64,000 nt of DNA from Stictocephala bisonia (lineage: Eukaryota; Arthropoda; Insecta; Hemiptera; Membracidae), in contig JAQJVL010001100.1 in the NCBI GenBank assembly GCA_035578905.1, positions 186,001 to 250,000 of the forward strand, written 5' to 3'. The notes below the pieces were generated by a model. The model had not been told where the DNA came from, did not search any database, and saw only the letters and a list, made by a program, of their open reading frames with translations. Positions 1 to 12,011 of this stretch are shown piece by piece; positions within the stretch are counted from its first letter, which is position 1, and each line of letters opens with the position of its first letter. Made by a program: the position numbers and the translations under genes.

Positions 1-442
1 TTCAATTGAGTTTCTATAACTAGGATAAACATTGAACTTCAAGAAAAAAAATTTTACAGGTAAAGTTGAGAGCTATGAATTTAGAGGATAGCCCTTTCTA
101 TTATAGCTAGACTATATCATGTGTCTCACTTAATGAAAATATTAAATTCTTTAGAACGCATCATTAGTTTATGAACCAATAAAGTAAAACCTCGATAGTT
201 CAACCCTTTTTGGACTACAAGGTTGTCGAAATATCAAAATGTTGAACTATAAAGAGTGTCACATTGCCATACTCAGGGACTATAAAAATATCCAGATTCT
301 ACTGTACTTATAAATCAACAGAAAGCAATATAATCAACATTCTGCAGTTTACTATTCAAGGTCAATTTATTTATCTATTTGCAGTTGAACTGGAAAAATA
401 ATGTTTTTAAGATAAAAGATTATTTTTTGTTTATTGGCTTAC

Positions 443-499
443 CGTAAGAAGAACCTGCACTTGGATAGTGATAACCATTGAGCTCTTCCTTGGTGAAAT
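443..499 (-). CDS. Alk: Probable Alk, internal exon: linker after MAM2 (partial gene, last exon in window)
   Basis: Minus-strand exon of 57 nt between a good acceptor (TTATGTTACAG) and a consensus donor (G/GTAAGCC). It enters and leaves in phase 1, which matches the exon at 3450-3547. It encodes about 19 residues, starting DFTKEELNGYHYPSAGSS, with no recognised domain. In ALK receptors the second MAM domain is followed by a linker, a glycine-rich region, one membrane helix and the tyrosine kinase. This exon would be the start of that linker, and the rest lies beyond the left edge. It is the least certain of the eight exons because of its small size, but frame and splice sites agree. Confidence 0.55.
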
Positions 500-2140
500 C
501 TGTAACATAAATTTCAAAACATGAAGATTTCTTAGTTTTAAGAATATTGACATTTAATTACTATTTAATTTACATTAACTGCATGAACATTTGTACTGGA
601 GGTGATTATAATGTGAGTTTTGAAACTGAGCGTTCATTAAGGGTTCTCCCATCAAGCAGGAAATTTCTTTAGAAAGGCCATTGTTACAATATGTGGAGAG
701 CTTGGCATATGGCCATACTAGAGAACCTGTGTTTGTCCATATGGTAAAGCTTGTGAGGTATCTCTCTTATTCATCAGCGTCATTGAACTTGGCCTAAGAC
801 CTTGCCACTAAGTAGCTCATCCTTCACAACAGAGGCAGTTTAAAACCAGTTACTGCTCACGAGCTTCATAACACTTGTAAAATCTCAGCATATTTCTTAC
901 GCTGCCAAGGTTACATACTTTTATTCATCAAGAATAACATAATTCCTTGATTAAAGTTGCCAAATAAACAAAAAATGTATAATAATTTTTTTTTATAAAA
1001 TCAAAATTAAGACACTATATCCTCTGTATATGTAGAGCATAAATTATGTTTTAAAATTTCGACTGAGTCTTGTAACACATATGCTGCAGCTGGGTCAGTA
1101 TATTCACATATTGTGCACTGTTCCTTTGTTGGTCAGTGTGAGGTTAGCATCGGGGAAAGAGCGTGTACCTCAGTGTTAGCGTGGTCGGACGAGTGTAAAC
1201 AACATTTAAATCCAGTAGTATTGGTGTGGCGTTTATATTTTTGACTATGTATTGTACATGGTGTATATATGCAGCTTTTATTTTTCTGTAGATATTGAGG
1301 TTATTTCTAATGTTTATAACATGGCTGAATTCTCACGAGGGGTTCTTTTTGAAAAGAATATGAGTTCTGGCAAGTCTGAAGACAGTAAGTTTACAGTTCG
1401 AAGTCGTAATGGGAGATTCAGATTTGTCTATTACGGCTTCTGATGAATAAATAAATGGACTGGAATGGAATGATCCCGTGGATTAAAGGGGATTAAATAT
1501 TGTAAATACCAAAATTTAACTAAAGACATTGTATGAATTTCACAAAAAAATATTTTACTAGTACTGCTCAAAATCAAAATGTACTGATAAGCGCGCAGCC
1601 ATAATGCTGAACCAGGCAAGGCAGCTCCGCACTGTGCATTGTGCGACACCATGTGTTGCCACAGCAATTGTGTTAAAAATCTTTATGTGATTTTCAAAGC
1701 TGATTTTGATGAGTCCAAATTGATTATAGTAATGTATAAAAAATTGTGATTGTTCCTATAGTACCAATCATTAGTCCAATTACATTGAGATCTTTCAAGG
1801 TATATATTGTTTTATAATATTCTACAGTTTGTTGATAATTTTTCATTTTTTATTCATTTATGTTAAATGGTTAGTTTAGATTTTATTCAAAGTGTATGGT
1901 AGGGTCTATTATTGTTCCCATTTTCCTATTCTAATTTCTAGCTATCATATCAATTGTCTAGTTCCACCGTCATTGTCCATTCTATAAACTTCTTCGTGTA
2001 CTTTTAATTTTAGATTTCGAAGTAATTGAAATTAAATTAATCTAATTTAGTGTGATTTCACAAGTTTCTTACAAATAAAGAATACATACAAAATATGAAA
2101 AATGCCAAAGGAAATGCAGCTAAAACTTATTCATTCAATA
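500..2140. other. Intron sequence of the Alk-like gene, left part
   Basis: Between the 57-nt and 98-nt exons. AT-rich and without a convincing reading frame. The short frames at 1252-1443 (+) and 1431-1667 (-) show no family pattern and are taken as chance. The intron also contains the dispersed repeat at 2155-2592. Confidence 0.6.
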
Positions 2141-2154
2141 TTCATTATTAAGAT

Positions 2155-2592
2155 GCTAATCGTCAAAAAATGGACGAATATGAGGGGCGAATGAGTTTGA
2201 TGAGAGTAAATGAACAAGTGTAGTCATTGTTACTAACTAAGGTCGACTGTTCCTCAGAAAGGACTAGTTATTAATAGCTCAATAGCCGTGGCAACTAAGA
2301 GACCTACAGATTTACGTTGAATTCGAACCACGTAGCGTTTGTCTGATTTTCAGCTAACTGACATGCCTGACACTCAGTTCTCTTCTCTACACAGCATCTG
2401 AACCTTGACTACCATCCAACATGGACACCCCAGACTTATCTAGTAGTGTCCACATTGATGGCAACCACTGAGCGGACACTGTATTGGTATTAAGAGGACG
2501 GAGCATAGAACCTATCGCCTACGATCTTGTCGACACTTTGTCCCAAAGTAACTGGGTTACAGCACTGGGTTACACCATTCTCGACTGTATAG
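2155..2592 (+). repeat. Dispersed SINE-like repeat, copy A
   Basis: About 440 bp, matching three other copies in the window. Shared landmarks are TTACTAACT, TGTTCCTCAGAAAGG, GGGACCTACAG or GAGACCTACAG, ACCACGTAG, TCTGATTTTCAGCTAA, CATCCAACATGGACA, CTTATCTAGTAGTGTCCAC and AACTGGGTTACAGCACTG. On the other strand it carries a tRNA B-box-like GGTTCGAATTC and, at one end, a GGCGCAGTGCTGTAACCC block that recalls a tRNA A box. The family could be a tRNA-related SINE or a MITE; the termini were not settled. Confidence 0.65.
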
Positions 2593-2599
2593 TTGAATA

Positions 2600-3449
2600 A
2601 ATAAACATAAAGAGAAAATCTGATTAAAATGGTAATATTTTATACTGAATTAAATATGAAACAAAATTAATTTAGGAACTGTCCCCCTTTTGCAAATTTT
2701 AATATGAAATTTAATCTTAACTTTCTTATTAACTAACTTATATTGATACTTGAAAATTATATATTTTCCTTGAAATTTCAGATCTAAGTTAAGAAAACTT
2801 AGGTTATATTTCATACTTTTTAGAACATTATGAAAATGTGTCAATTGAATAATATAATTATTGCTAAGTATGAAAACTAACACTAAATATATTTTTAATA
2901 TAGTAAAAAAAGTCTGCCTTATATAAGCTCCTTGTCATGTTTGAAGAGTTTATACGCCTTTAGTGCTTAAAAACTGTACACAGACGGTTTTCTTCCTAAT
3001 TGTAAGGCTGTTCAGTAAATTAGCTTAGAAAAAAAATAACGATACAAAAATACACTGGAAGATTTAGACAGATTCGTTGGTTTGTTCATGGAAATATGAG
3101 AAAATGAGTGTAACTTCATTGTCATATAAAAATAAATTACAACTAAGTTCTTACTAATCGAATATATTTTCCAGAACTTTATTCAGAAATTACTATTTAA
3201 AATATATAAATTTAGACATTAATAACTTATGCAAAATTTAGTTAGAGCATCGTAAGGGAGATTTGAATAATATTTTTTTTACTTGAAAATGGCAGTTTTG
3301 TGATATTGTAATAAACAAATGAGATAAAATAAATCTGAATTATTTTGGGTTCTTGTCAACGTTAGGGATGAACATAATATGGACTTGCACATGTGACAAA
3401 CAAATGGACAATGGTCTTTGAGAAGTTACATACGTAATTCCAAATTTAC
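2600..3449. other. Intron sequence, no feature recognised
   Basis: Very AT-rich stretch between the SINE-like copy and the MAM2 exon. The minus-strand open frame at 2650-2883 is low-complexity (K/I/F/Y-rich) and has no family resemblance. Confidence 0.6.
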
Positions 3450-3547
3450 CTCCGATTCCGAAGCACTGCGGGCTCATAGCAAAGTCATCTAGAGCCACAT
3501 CTCCTCTCATAGAATAACTCTTCTTAGCTTCAAAAAATAGATTGTAT
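3450..3547 (-). CDS. Alk: Probable Alk, internal exon: C-terminal end of MAM2
   Basis: Minus-strand exon of 98 nt. The acceptor is TTTTTTTCAG and the donor G/GTAAAT. It enters in phase 2 and leaves in phase 1. It reads RYNLFFEAKKSYSMRGD then VALDDFAMSPQCFGIG. The pattern F-E-(A)-x..G-D-V-A-L-D-D-x-x-(M)-S-P-x-C is the conserved closing strand of MAM domains, with the last conserved cysteine. It joins in frame to the exon at 5649-5809. MAM domains are extracellular adhesion or ligand-contact modules of about 160 residues. The spliced MAM2 here, from the CNFETGMCGW motif to this cysteine, is near that size. Confidence 0.85.
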
Positions 3548-4117
3548 CTGAAAAAAAGATAAATATGAGTTGAAATAATAACTGAGTGGTTGGCTCAAGT
3601 ACAAATCTAATGAACAAACTGGCATACTACTGACAACAAATCTCAAGTGGGGCAGGTTACAAAACCCAAATATAGTTTGGTATGTCACATATATACCCCA
3701 AATATATCTTATGACCCAAATATAGTACTAGGTCACAAGACTTCGTAAACCATAGTAAATTTCTACTGTTCCTTCAAATGAGGGAAGTTGGCGAGAGGAA
3801 CGTATTACATTGTTTTACACTAATGGTTCACTTTACTGTTACAATAATGACTGGTTGTTCAATAATAGTTACTGTGCTAACAGAGGTTTCCAGTAATCAG
3901 ATAAAAGAGATTTTTCACATTTGATCTATACTGTTACAGGGATCTTCAGTGGTAACGATAAAATAGCCTTACATAAGCAAACCATCAAAGATGCTATACC
4001 AGAAAAGGATCTGGTTAATTTTATTAACTTTTTGATATTGTTTTACATGTAAACATAACCTTGTAAATATTGTTGAGATATATTTGTTAATTTTATTTTT
4101 TTATGACACATTCACTT

Positions 4118-5180
4118 TGTAGCCAAATCAATTCCACTGACTTTCCTAGACTGAAACTAAATGACAATACTCTAGACTACTCCGAAGTAATTAAAGAATC
4201 TAGGGCTTAATATGACCAAAACTTTGAGTTGGACTGATCATATTACGCTGGTATGTGGTAGGGTGTTTACTGGCATCCATAGTCTTAAACAGTGTGATGC
4301 CAGTTAACAGAAAATTGTGCTTCCTATCTACAAATTTCTGTTAAAGTGATGCTGCTAACAACTCTAGTTCTGCCTCACTTCAACTACTGTGACAAAGTGA
4401 TCAATGACATGACTGTTAAGCTCTCAAACAAGCTTCAAAGAGCACAGAACTACTGCATTAGATTTATTTTCAATTTAAGACGGGACGATCACGTTACTCC
4501 ATTTTTCAAACAATTAGTAGTATGCTAAAACTAAAACAATTTTGTGAAGACCACATCCTTATTCTTATGTTCAATATATTAAACACTAGATCTCCCGAAT
4601 ACATGTCCGAGTGTTTCAAGTTCATCTCTGATATCAGCACCAGAAATACACGTCAGGGAGCCTCCTTACTATCAGTTCCTATTCATTACACCACTCTCTA
4701 TAGCAACTCTTTTACTATTTCTGCTTGTCAATCATGGAATTTGCTCCCTGACAATATCAGAGCCATTGATAAGCGTGCTCGTTTCGGGTTGGAAGTGAGG
4801 GACCTGCTTCTGCGAGGCCTGTAGGGGTGGGTGGGGGTCGTGGTGGTTGTAGTTCATGAGTGATTTGTATGTGTGAGGTATGAATGAGAATGAGTGATGT
4901 TTTATATCTGAATATTTACTTATGTCTAAAATATTTTTATGCATCAGTATTGCAGTTTTGCCATTTTGATTTTTAAAGTGTTATATATAAGTTATTGATT
5001 TTATTAGTAGGAATTATGAGTGGATATTTAAGGAATTTATTATCCTACTCTCTGAATTTCATATAATTTAAAAAAATTTTATTTTTGTAAATATGGTTGA
5101 GTGGAAGAGAGGGCTTAATAGTCCTAACTCAGCCTTTTAATAAAGCCAGTTTTCATTTCATTTCATTTCATTCACTGTAT
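4118..5180 (+). mobile_element. 5'-truncated non-LTR retrotransposon (jockey/CR1-like), RT C-terminus and 3' tail
   Basis: Plus strand, opposite to the Alk-like gene and inside its intron. Reading across frames recovers the region after the RT catalytic core: LGLNMTKTLSWTDHI, TTLVLPHFNYCDKVINDMT, KLSNKLQRAQNYCIRFIF, MFNILNTRSPEYMSE, RNTRQGASLLSVPIH and SACQSWNLLPDNIR. This is the standard 3' part of insect jockey/CR1-type ORF2. At least two stops (near 4300 and 4345) and a frameshift near 4525 break it. The 3' end has AATAAAG followed by (ATTTC)n at about 5155-5172, typical of short-repeat-tailed non-LTR elements. The 5' end is truncated before the YADD motif. Inactive relic. Confidence 0.88.
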
Positions 5181-5648
5181 GAGTAAAGAGATTTAAAATA
5201 ATTTGTTAAGTAGAGAAAATCTATTGTGCATTGATAAAAAGAATTAATCAATTACTTAGGCATGAATCGTACCAGAACACTTCTCAAGGTTAATAAATTT
5301 ATACGTGATCATATTCTTAAAGATCTCAATAAAAACAAAACTTTTATTGTTCAAAAATAGTTTGTGCTTGGGAGAATCTTTGTAATTCAGAAGTTAACTT
5401 TTATATTTCAACGCCCCGTTGTTGTAGATCTAGTTAGTCAAATTAAGTGTACGGTATTAAACAAATATGGAAATCACTGTGACATATAAAAAGAACTGTT
5501 CAAGTTGTTTGGACAAATAAACTGACTTTTAATCCCTAAAGTTTGCATGAAAACACAGAAACGTAACTACACGGACACACTTTAGCCTTAAAATGATGCA
5601 ACAGAATTAGTTTTGAACTACTTGTATTCAGTTAATTCCTTGGCCTAC

Positions 5649-5809
5649 CTTTGAGAGACGGGTGGAATGGGTCTGATGACCCTCTTCCATACATTTCCCT
5701 GGTCACCAAAGCTCCGCCACAGCTCCTTGATGTGAGCATGATATTGTTCCTTCAACATCAGCGTGATTGAACCACTATGTGGACCATACTGGTGGAAGTA
5801 GAAACTCAC
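5649..5809 (-). CDS. Alk: Probable Alk, internal exon: core of MAM2
   Basis: Minus-strand exon of 161 nt. The acceptor is ATTCATCTAG and the donor AG/GTAGGC. It enters in phase 0 and leaves in phase 2. The protein begins VSFYFHQYGPHSGSITLMLK and continues through ELWRSFGDQGNVWKRV. This is the central MAM signature: an aromatic strand with Y/H-x-Y/M-G and G-x-L-x-(V/L), then a W-x-x-x-G-x-Q-G-x-x-W pattern. It joins the preceding exon directly after N-A-C-Y, restoring the usual MAM string C-Y-x-x-F-Y-F/Y-H. Nothing suggests decay: no stop, no frameshift. Confidence 0.88.
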
Positions 5810-6438
5810 CTAGATGAATATTAAATCTCAACTTACAAATAATTCCAAGATTTGCTAATGACTAAAAATGTCAAAAAAAACTTAAACTGCAAGTTACAAA
5901 TCTGAGGTAGTTATGTTTATATTAACAGTGCTCCTAATTTTCTACACAATACGTGTTAAAAATATAAAAGAGCAAACATTATAATTTTTTTTTTATTTTT
6001 GGTAACTGAGGGCAGAACTAAAAACAACTGACACCCAGCCTCCAGAAAAAAATATTGACACCTGAATTCAACAGTTTGTTAAGTCAATATAATACACTTT
6101 TAACATTTTTCAGTTGGAATATTATCTGCTGTTGGAAATAGCAGCAAGTACCATAAAAATTTAATACAACGTAAGTACTAAATAGTATATGATTGTATGA
6201 TGATGAGTTAAGATATATACATATTAACTTATGATCAACGATTTCATATTCCAGTAATTTAAAAAAATATATATTTTTAAAAGAATATAAAGAGTACTTT
6301 AAATTTTATGTTTGATTGAAGGACACTAGAAGGTTGTGTTTATAAGGACAATAGGACATCAACAAACTTTCCTCATAACACATATTATATAAATGTTTTA
6401 CGCCACAAGCACTTTCCTCAGGTGAGGGGTGGGAGGGA

Positions 6439-6443
6439 GTGAG

Positions 6444-6481
<38 letters not shown>
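6439..6481. repeat. (GA)n microsatellite
   Basis: Simple dinucleotide repeat, about 20 units, directly after a G-rich GGTGGGAGGGAG stretch, in the intron between the exons at 5649 and 7131. Confidence 0.95.
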
Positions 6482-6485
<4 letters not shown>

Positions 6486-7130
6486 GCTTCCACTATTGTT
6501 TGGTAGTTGGTATTTGTGGGGTTTGTACATCCATATAGCAACACTCAGGTGCACAATGAATCAATAATGCAGTTTTTTCTAGTTTGTATACACGGAGTTT
6601 GCTGATGGGAAGAGGTAGGAAGTAAGTGGAAAGTGATCTTTCTGATGTCCAGATTAGGGGATCACGAGATTTAGTTATCCATTGGTGTGCTAATTCCATC
6701 CTTCGAATTGAAAACTACTGGCAGGGGAAGGAAGAGATTTTATTACTGTAGTGGTGTAACACTGGTCAACATTTTGGTTATAGAGAAGGGTATGGGCAGG
6801 GACATGTTTTTTAGGATTTTGGACTTTGCAATGATGTCTATGGCCATTCATGCATTTTTAGAGAGTTTCACTGGTAAGAACGATAAGTTTCCAACTGTCC
6901 CAACTGTTTATTTAAGAGCAATTAATGTTAATAGAAAGTTGATAACAAAACTACAGTAGTTTACAAGTATACAAACCATTCCAAATCTAGCACAATCAAA
7001 TAAATTTACATAACAAAATAATGAGTTTTTCTTTATATTATTTGTTTACTACCATTCTTGTTTGGACGATTTATGATCACATGGTTCCAAATTTCAATCA
7101 TTTTAAAGTCAGAATAGCAAAAGTACTAAC

Positions 7131-7261
7131 ATAGCATGCGTTGTAGTGCCGTGAAGAGATGTTTGATACCACAGGTGGTGGAGGATTGAACAGAGGGCTT
7201 ATAAGCATTGAAGCAGCTCCTAACTTTGCCGATCCCGACATTTCAACATAGGTGTACTTCC
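7131..7261 (-). CDS. Alk: Probable Alk, internal exon: N-terminal half of MAM2
   Basis: Minus-strand exon of 131 nt. The acceptor is TTTGTTTAG. It enters in phase 1 and leaves in phase 0. It encodes (G)KYTYVEMSGSAKLGAASM, then LISPLFNPPPP and ISSRHYNACY. The G-x-Y-x-Y-V-E-x-S...A-x-L-x-S-P strand and the following N-A-C-Y cysteine are standard MAM elements. The donor is TAT/GTTAGT, weaker than the others (T at +3). The reading frame stays open for about ten codons past it, so a longer read-through form ending TFAILTLK-stop is conceivable. Joining at GTTAGT gives the expected domain sequence and is preferred. Confidence 0.82.
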
Positions 7262-7949
7262 CTAAACAAACAAAACACAGCATATAACTGGAAAGGTGAA
7301 TATAAGAAAATATTTATTCAAGTAACTATTTTGGAAGGAAATGGTTATTTATAAGTTATAACATATTGTTCCTGATTGATGAATATTTATGAAGAGATCA
7401 AGTCATAGAACTAGAGCCAAATCATGTTAGTTGGTATATTTTTGAATATATTGCAGGAACTTATGGTACAGCTGGCATGAGACCAAGACATCTGGAATTG
7501 GTTAAGGCAGTTGCCAGTTTTACTATTACTATCACTTCAGAGATGTCTGTTCAGTAATTGAATTGGTCAGTTGAACTTCCACTTTCTGTTTCCTTATTAA
7601 GGCACCTCAGGTAAACAAGATTAGTAAATTCAATAAGACATTAAAGATGTAATGGCAACCAAATATATACCAGAATCTTAAAATAAAAAGTTGTATATGA
7701 AACTGTCAATAAGCATGAACAAAGAAAAAAATTAAAATTTTATAATCATATTGACTTGACATGGATAAAATGTTGAAAGACTGCCTATATGTGTTATAAG
7801 ACATTTACAAAAATGAAATTATTTAGTGTTTTGAAATATTTGATTAATTTAAGAAAAAAATATAACCAAACAAATCTCTTTCTCAAACTTTGAGTGTTAA
7901 CAGGCATTGTTACTTTATCCATTAAGGCTGAAATTGCCTTATTTCCGGT

Positions 7950-8328
7950 GTCTATGCACTAGAGACTGGTTTATACTGCCAACTCTCCCAACTTACACAA
8001 CTATTGAAAATTCACCACTCTCCCAACTTACATGTGTACAAGTAGAGGTGTGGGTCATCACCACTGTATGTCAAAACCCACCTACCCATACAAGTACAGT
8101 GGCCCACCTGCTCATACATTGGGACTGACCCACCCATCCGTATATGTACAATATACTGACCCACCCACCCACCAATGCACATACTGTGATATACACCCGT
8201 CCATATAGTGGTATTGTTCAATACCAATATACGTGTATGGATGGGCAGGTGGGTTAGTACCACTGTATGGGTGGGTATGAGGGTCATTACCAATGTACGT
8301 GTATGGGTGGGCCGGAGGATCAATATTA

Positions 8329-8369
<41 letters not shown>

Positions 8370-8400
8370 TGGGTGGGTTTTGACAGGTCAATTAATACCA
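7950..8400. repeat. Dispersed 36-bp minisatellite, locus 1, inverted arrangement with (TA)n
   Basis: From about 8040 to 8215 there are degenerate units with cores such as CCCACCTACCCATACAAGTACAGTG. From about 8217 to 8325 the same units run in reverse complement (GTGTATGGATGGGCAGGTGGG). This gives an imperfect palindrome centred near 8215. It is followed by a pure (TA)18 tract at 8332-8367 and one more reverse unit (GTGGGTGGGTTTTGAC). The translated frames across it are repeat artefacts. Confidence 0.85.
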
Positions 8401-8827
8401 CGGTTGATCCCATAAATGTTATAGTGGTCAACAAACTCTTCAGTCAATAGACTCTTCAGCACTAGTAACTGTTTTCATCACAAAACAAGATTGTTAACCT
8501 TTTCTAATTGGAATTAGATTCTTATAATCACTGTAGGAGAAGGGACATTAATTAAATTTTAAGAATTATTGTTACTGTTATTAATGTACTTTCCTGCTAC
8601 TACAATGTACAAGTAATCCTATTTCCGATTCTCCATTGACATGTGCATTCTTCAACAGGTTATGTACCTCAAAATGTTCATACTGCGTAATTATGTCTTG
8701 GAAAATGTGACTCTCCAGTTATTTAGTGATCCAAAAAATAATAAATTTTATTCTACTGACAATCAAAAGTGTAGGCAGAAAAATTCACATTGAACAATCC
8801 ACATTTTGATAATTTCTTTCAAAGTAC

Positions 8828-8986
8828 CTGATTCATTTTTATATGTGTGGTCTACACTGGGTCCTGTATGGTGCGTTTCCGTTGGCCCAGAGTGCAAGGT
8901 CCAGTTCATCCAGTTGTCATCTTCATTGCGCCATCCACACATTCCTGTCTCAAAATTGCATCTGCTGCCTTCTATGTTAACTTTAT
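8828..8986 (-). CDS. Alk: Probable Alk, internal exon: start of MAM2 domain
   Basis: Minus-strand exon of 159 nt, phase 1 to phase 1. The acceptor is TTATTGGCAG and the donor CAG/GTACTT. The product reads DKVNIEGSRCNFETGMCGW, then NWMNWTLHSGPTETHHTGPS and VDHTYKNESG. C-x-F-E-x-x-x-C-G-W, then W-x...S-G-P-T-x-x-x-x-T-G-P-x-x-D-H-T is the diagnostic opening of a MAM domain, with its first two conserved cysteines. It follows the LDLa exon directly, as in ALK, where the LDLa module abuts MAM2. Confidence 0.9.
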
Positions 8987-9372
8987 CTGCCAATAAAAAT
9001 GATTAATTTAGGAAATATGGTCAAGATTGCTGCAACTGTCTTAGATTATAATGAGGGTTATTTTTATTTTTAATTATAAATGTTATTTATCTAAAAATAA
9101 TGTTATTTAGCTATAATTCTGTATTTACAATATTAAAATGAAATTTATTTGAATAAAGTAAAATAGAAATACAAAATAACCAAGGCAGTAAATTAAATAA
9201 AGTACACAACGTGATATCGCGTGTTAGACTTATCAGCTACCTCTCATTTTGAAAGTACCATCTTTAATAAATTTGATTTACACTGATACATATAAATACG
9301 GAAAAATTAACTACAAAAAGTTAAAATTTGTTAATAAAAAAAGCAAGAAAATGTGTTTTCCCAACCTTGTTT

Positions 9373-9640
9373 AATGAGGTCATGGAAGTCATTCTAAGAA
9401 AGGTAAAAAGCATAATAGAGGATGGAATCAAAGTGATCATGAATGCTGACGACATTGTGATATGGGGGAAAATATAAGTGGGTGACAAGAACAATTAAAT
9501 TGCTGGAATGCAGCAGATGAAAGAAAGAGGATTATAAATTAGTTTAGAGAAGAACATGGTAGTAGAAAGAAATTTAAATGTTGGTGAAGAAATAAAGAAT
9601 CAGAAGGAAGAGAATTTTTGAATTTTAGTCTATGCATTCC
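9373..9640 (+). mobile_element. Non-LTR retrotransposon RT relic containing a degraded YADD box
   Basis: Reads LFNEVMEVILRKVKSIIEDG then IKVIMNADDIVIWG with NADD at 9442-9453, where RTs have F/YADD. Downstream pieces (MKERGL, SLEKNMVVERNLN) follow the usual order for RTE/I-type reverse transcriptases. Stops interrupt it within 40 codons. Intronic relic on the strand opposite the host gene. Confidence 0.7.
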
Positions 9641-10170
9641 TCCAGAGGCTCAGAGTAAGCACAGAAAATTGATTTGATATAAAGAGACTGTTAATGTATT
9701 TTTCTGAATGAAATATCTTGGTTTTATTTCTTAATATTGGTTTATTGCTCGAATTGAACATTTAAGACAACAACATTTTGTTAATTATTTAAGCTTAGTT
9801 TTTTCAATACATATGTAATTTGTGATCTTTTTGTCATTATTATAATTACGTGCATTCTTCAGTAGAGAATGGAGAGTGATACGATGAAAACACTAAGCTT
9901 TAAGAACAGATATTACTGAAAAAACTCATGCATTAACTGTTCTGGTACGTCTGTATCTCCTGATCCAAAAAAGGGCTATCAGAGCTATAATAAGTCTAAC
10001 CTACAGAGAAAGCTGTTGCGTGAAATAAAGACCATCATATTAGTAAATTTGTTGCAGATTTTCAATGCTTCAAATGTTTTAAAATAAAACACAACAAAAC
10101 TCCTGTCATCTTCAGGTGCCTCTTACTACCTCATCTTACATACAGTAAAAAATTATTTCAAAATTTTTAA

Positions 10171-10298
10171 AATATATTACTTAACTACCCCATATCAACA
10201 TAGAAAACCCTTTAGAAAATCAGATGTTTATAGATTATGACAGACTTATTTAGTTCAAGGATTTTCTAAGTTGATATGGGTTACTTAGGCAATATATA
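10171..10298. repeat. Imperfect inverted repeat (foldback)
   Basis: The left arm at about 10171-10211 contains ACCCCATATCAACATAGAAA. The right arm at about 10258-10298 is its reverse complement (TTTTCTAAGTTGATATGGGT), with a few mismatches and a loop of about 46 nt. Possible small foldback or MITE remnant in the intron. Confidence 0.65.
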
Positions 10299-10339
10299 AT
10301 TTTTAAAAAAAATTTGTATATGTATTAAGTAGTGATTGA

Positions 10340-10690
10340 AGAAGATAGACGTTGAAAATCTCTGACAAATTTCCCAACATGAACAATCATACGATAGCAA
10401 ATAACTTTCAAATACAAGAGCATCATGGTACAGTACATTTAGGAGGAGGTAGATTGTTTGCTGGTATTAACAATCATACTAGAATGGATTTCAGATTTGT
10501 ACACCCAAGTCAATCAAAGTCTATATCCAAGCACATTGCCATTGCCAGTACAAACAAAATTATCTACAGGAAGAAAGCTGTTTAACTGACTTCCTGCAGA
10601 GATGAAAATTAAAAAATATGAAAAGATTTAAAACACATGATTCAATCATAATTTTTAAAATAGGAAAGTACTTTAAACCACTGCAACTCA
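10340..10690 (+). mobile_element. Non-LTR retrotransposon C-terminal relic
   Basis: An open frame ends at 10585 and carries NNHTRMDFRFVHPSQSKSI and HIAIASTNKIIY, then after a break LPAEMKIKKYEKFKTH. This is the H-N-T-R-x-x-x-D-F-R...Y-N-K-L-P-x-E-I-K...F-K block at the end of jockey/CR1-type ORF2. The region 10700-11515 may be its 3' UTR: it finishes near 11490-11515 in GGAAATAAAGATTATTATT, a plausible tail. Confidence 0.6.
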
Positions 10691-12011
10691 CAATGAAACA
10701 TATAAATGCTTCAACTGCTATCTGAAGATGAGACAGTAAAGGATGAGTTTTAATTGTTGTCGAAAAACAGCTGATTACTGAATTTACCAAAAGTTTAATG
10801 AAAAATAATAACAGACTATACACTATTCGATCGATTTTATAACTGATCTTGATGATTCAGGTACCGTTAGAATCGTAAATTTATTTAAGATTCTTTTAGT
10901 AATTAGAGTTGTTAGTAATATTAAGTTGTAATACTAAGTAGCCAATTAAAATTTGTATTTAAGTATTAGTTTAGTCAACAAAATTACAATCTCAACTATT
11001 TAATAAAACTAATAAGCAATTAGTTAATAAGAGCTATTTGTAGAGCTAAAGAGTTAATAAGGTTCTCTTTAAATTGTTTCTTAGATCTAAGGTTTGTTGA
11101 ATCTAGTATTATAAGTTAGTGGTTGTAGTGATAGATTGTTTGGTTTAGATTTCAATGTCAGGAGCAATTAAAACATATTGTACTATATATTGTACTCTAG
11201 TGTATTTGCATTTTTTGCTTACTTCTTGCTGTTGTTAAGTTTATACTGCATTCGTTGTGACTGATGTGTCACGCAACACAAATTGTTAATACGTATATAT
11301 AAATTTATTATTTTGTTTAAATTATTATTTTGGTGCTGTAACTGATAGCATGTTCTATGATGGAACCTCTACACAGGCTTTGCCTTAGAGGCCCTATTTA
11401 TTTCCTTATGTCATGGGTTTTCAGGTTGTGTACTCAGATTTAAAGAGTGTATTGTAAAAGCACATTGTACCTGCCTTTGTCAACAAATTTTTTAAGGAAA
11501 TAAAGATTATTATTTGCTATTATATTTTCAAAATTATTAAGCCTTTTAAGCCTTTGAATATTTTTATTATTGTAAATTATTTCTAAAATAATAAAAAATT
11601 AAGTCTTTTTAGTTCAAGTTCATTTGTTCAAGATGTACTTTTTTAATATTTAGCTTTCAGAAATGAAAGTAGCCGGCATTTTGAAATGGTATAGGGTAGA
11701 AGCTTCAAATTCCATATCAAAATAGCATTTGATACAGACAAAAGGTACACTAAGTTTTAAATCAAGTTTTTAAACTGTTGAAGAAATATATTTTATTTTT
11801 TTAAGTTCACAAAATGAAGACTGGTGCTAAACAGAGCTGAATTGCAAAAACATGATCCTGTACATTTTTGGGCATAGAATAGCTACATATATAGCTAGGG
11901 ACCTTTTGTAAACAGCATGTATACATAAATATACTTTATTTTATTTCGTAAATAATTTAGCACAGTCCGTTACAGTTCACCTTTATCTTGAAAGAAGAAT
12001 CAAGAACTCAC

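Noticed and set aside
6493..6959. Opposed 68- and 90-codon frames in the Alk-like intron
   Set aside because: Overlapping antisense frames without a family pattern, splice context or repeat evidence.
8012..8450. Overlapping 80-140-codon frames on both strands
   Set aside because: They cover the minisatellite and (TA)n only; repeated T-H-x-x-V and Y-I phrases come from the repeat units.
8806..9006. 66-codon plus-strand frame
   Set aside because: Antisense shadow of the MAM2 exon at 8828-8986.
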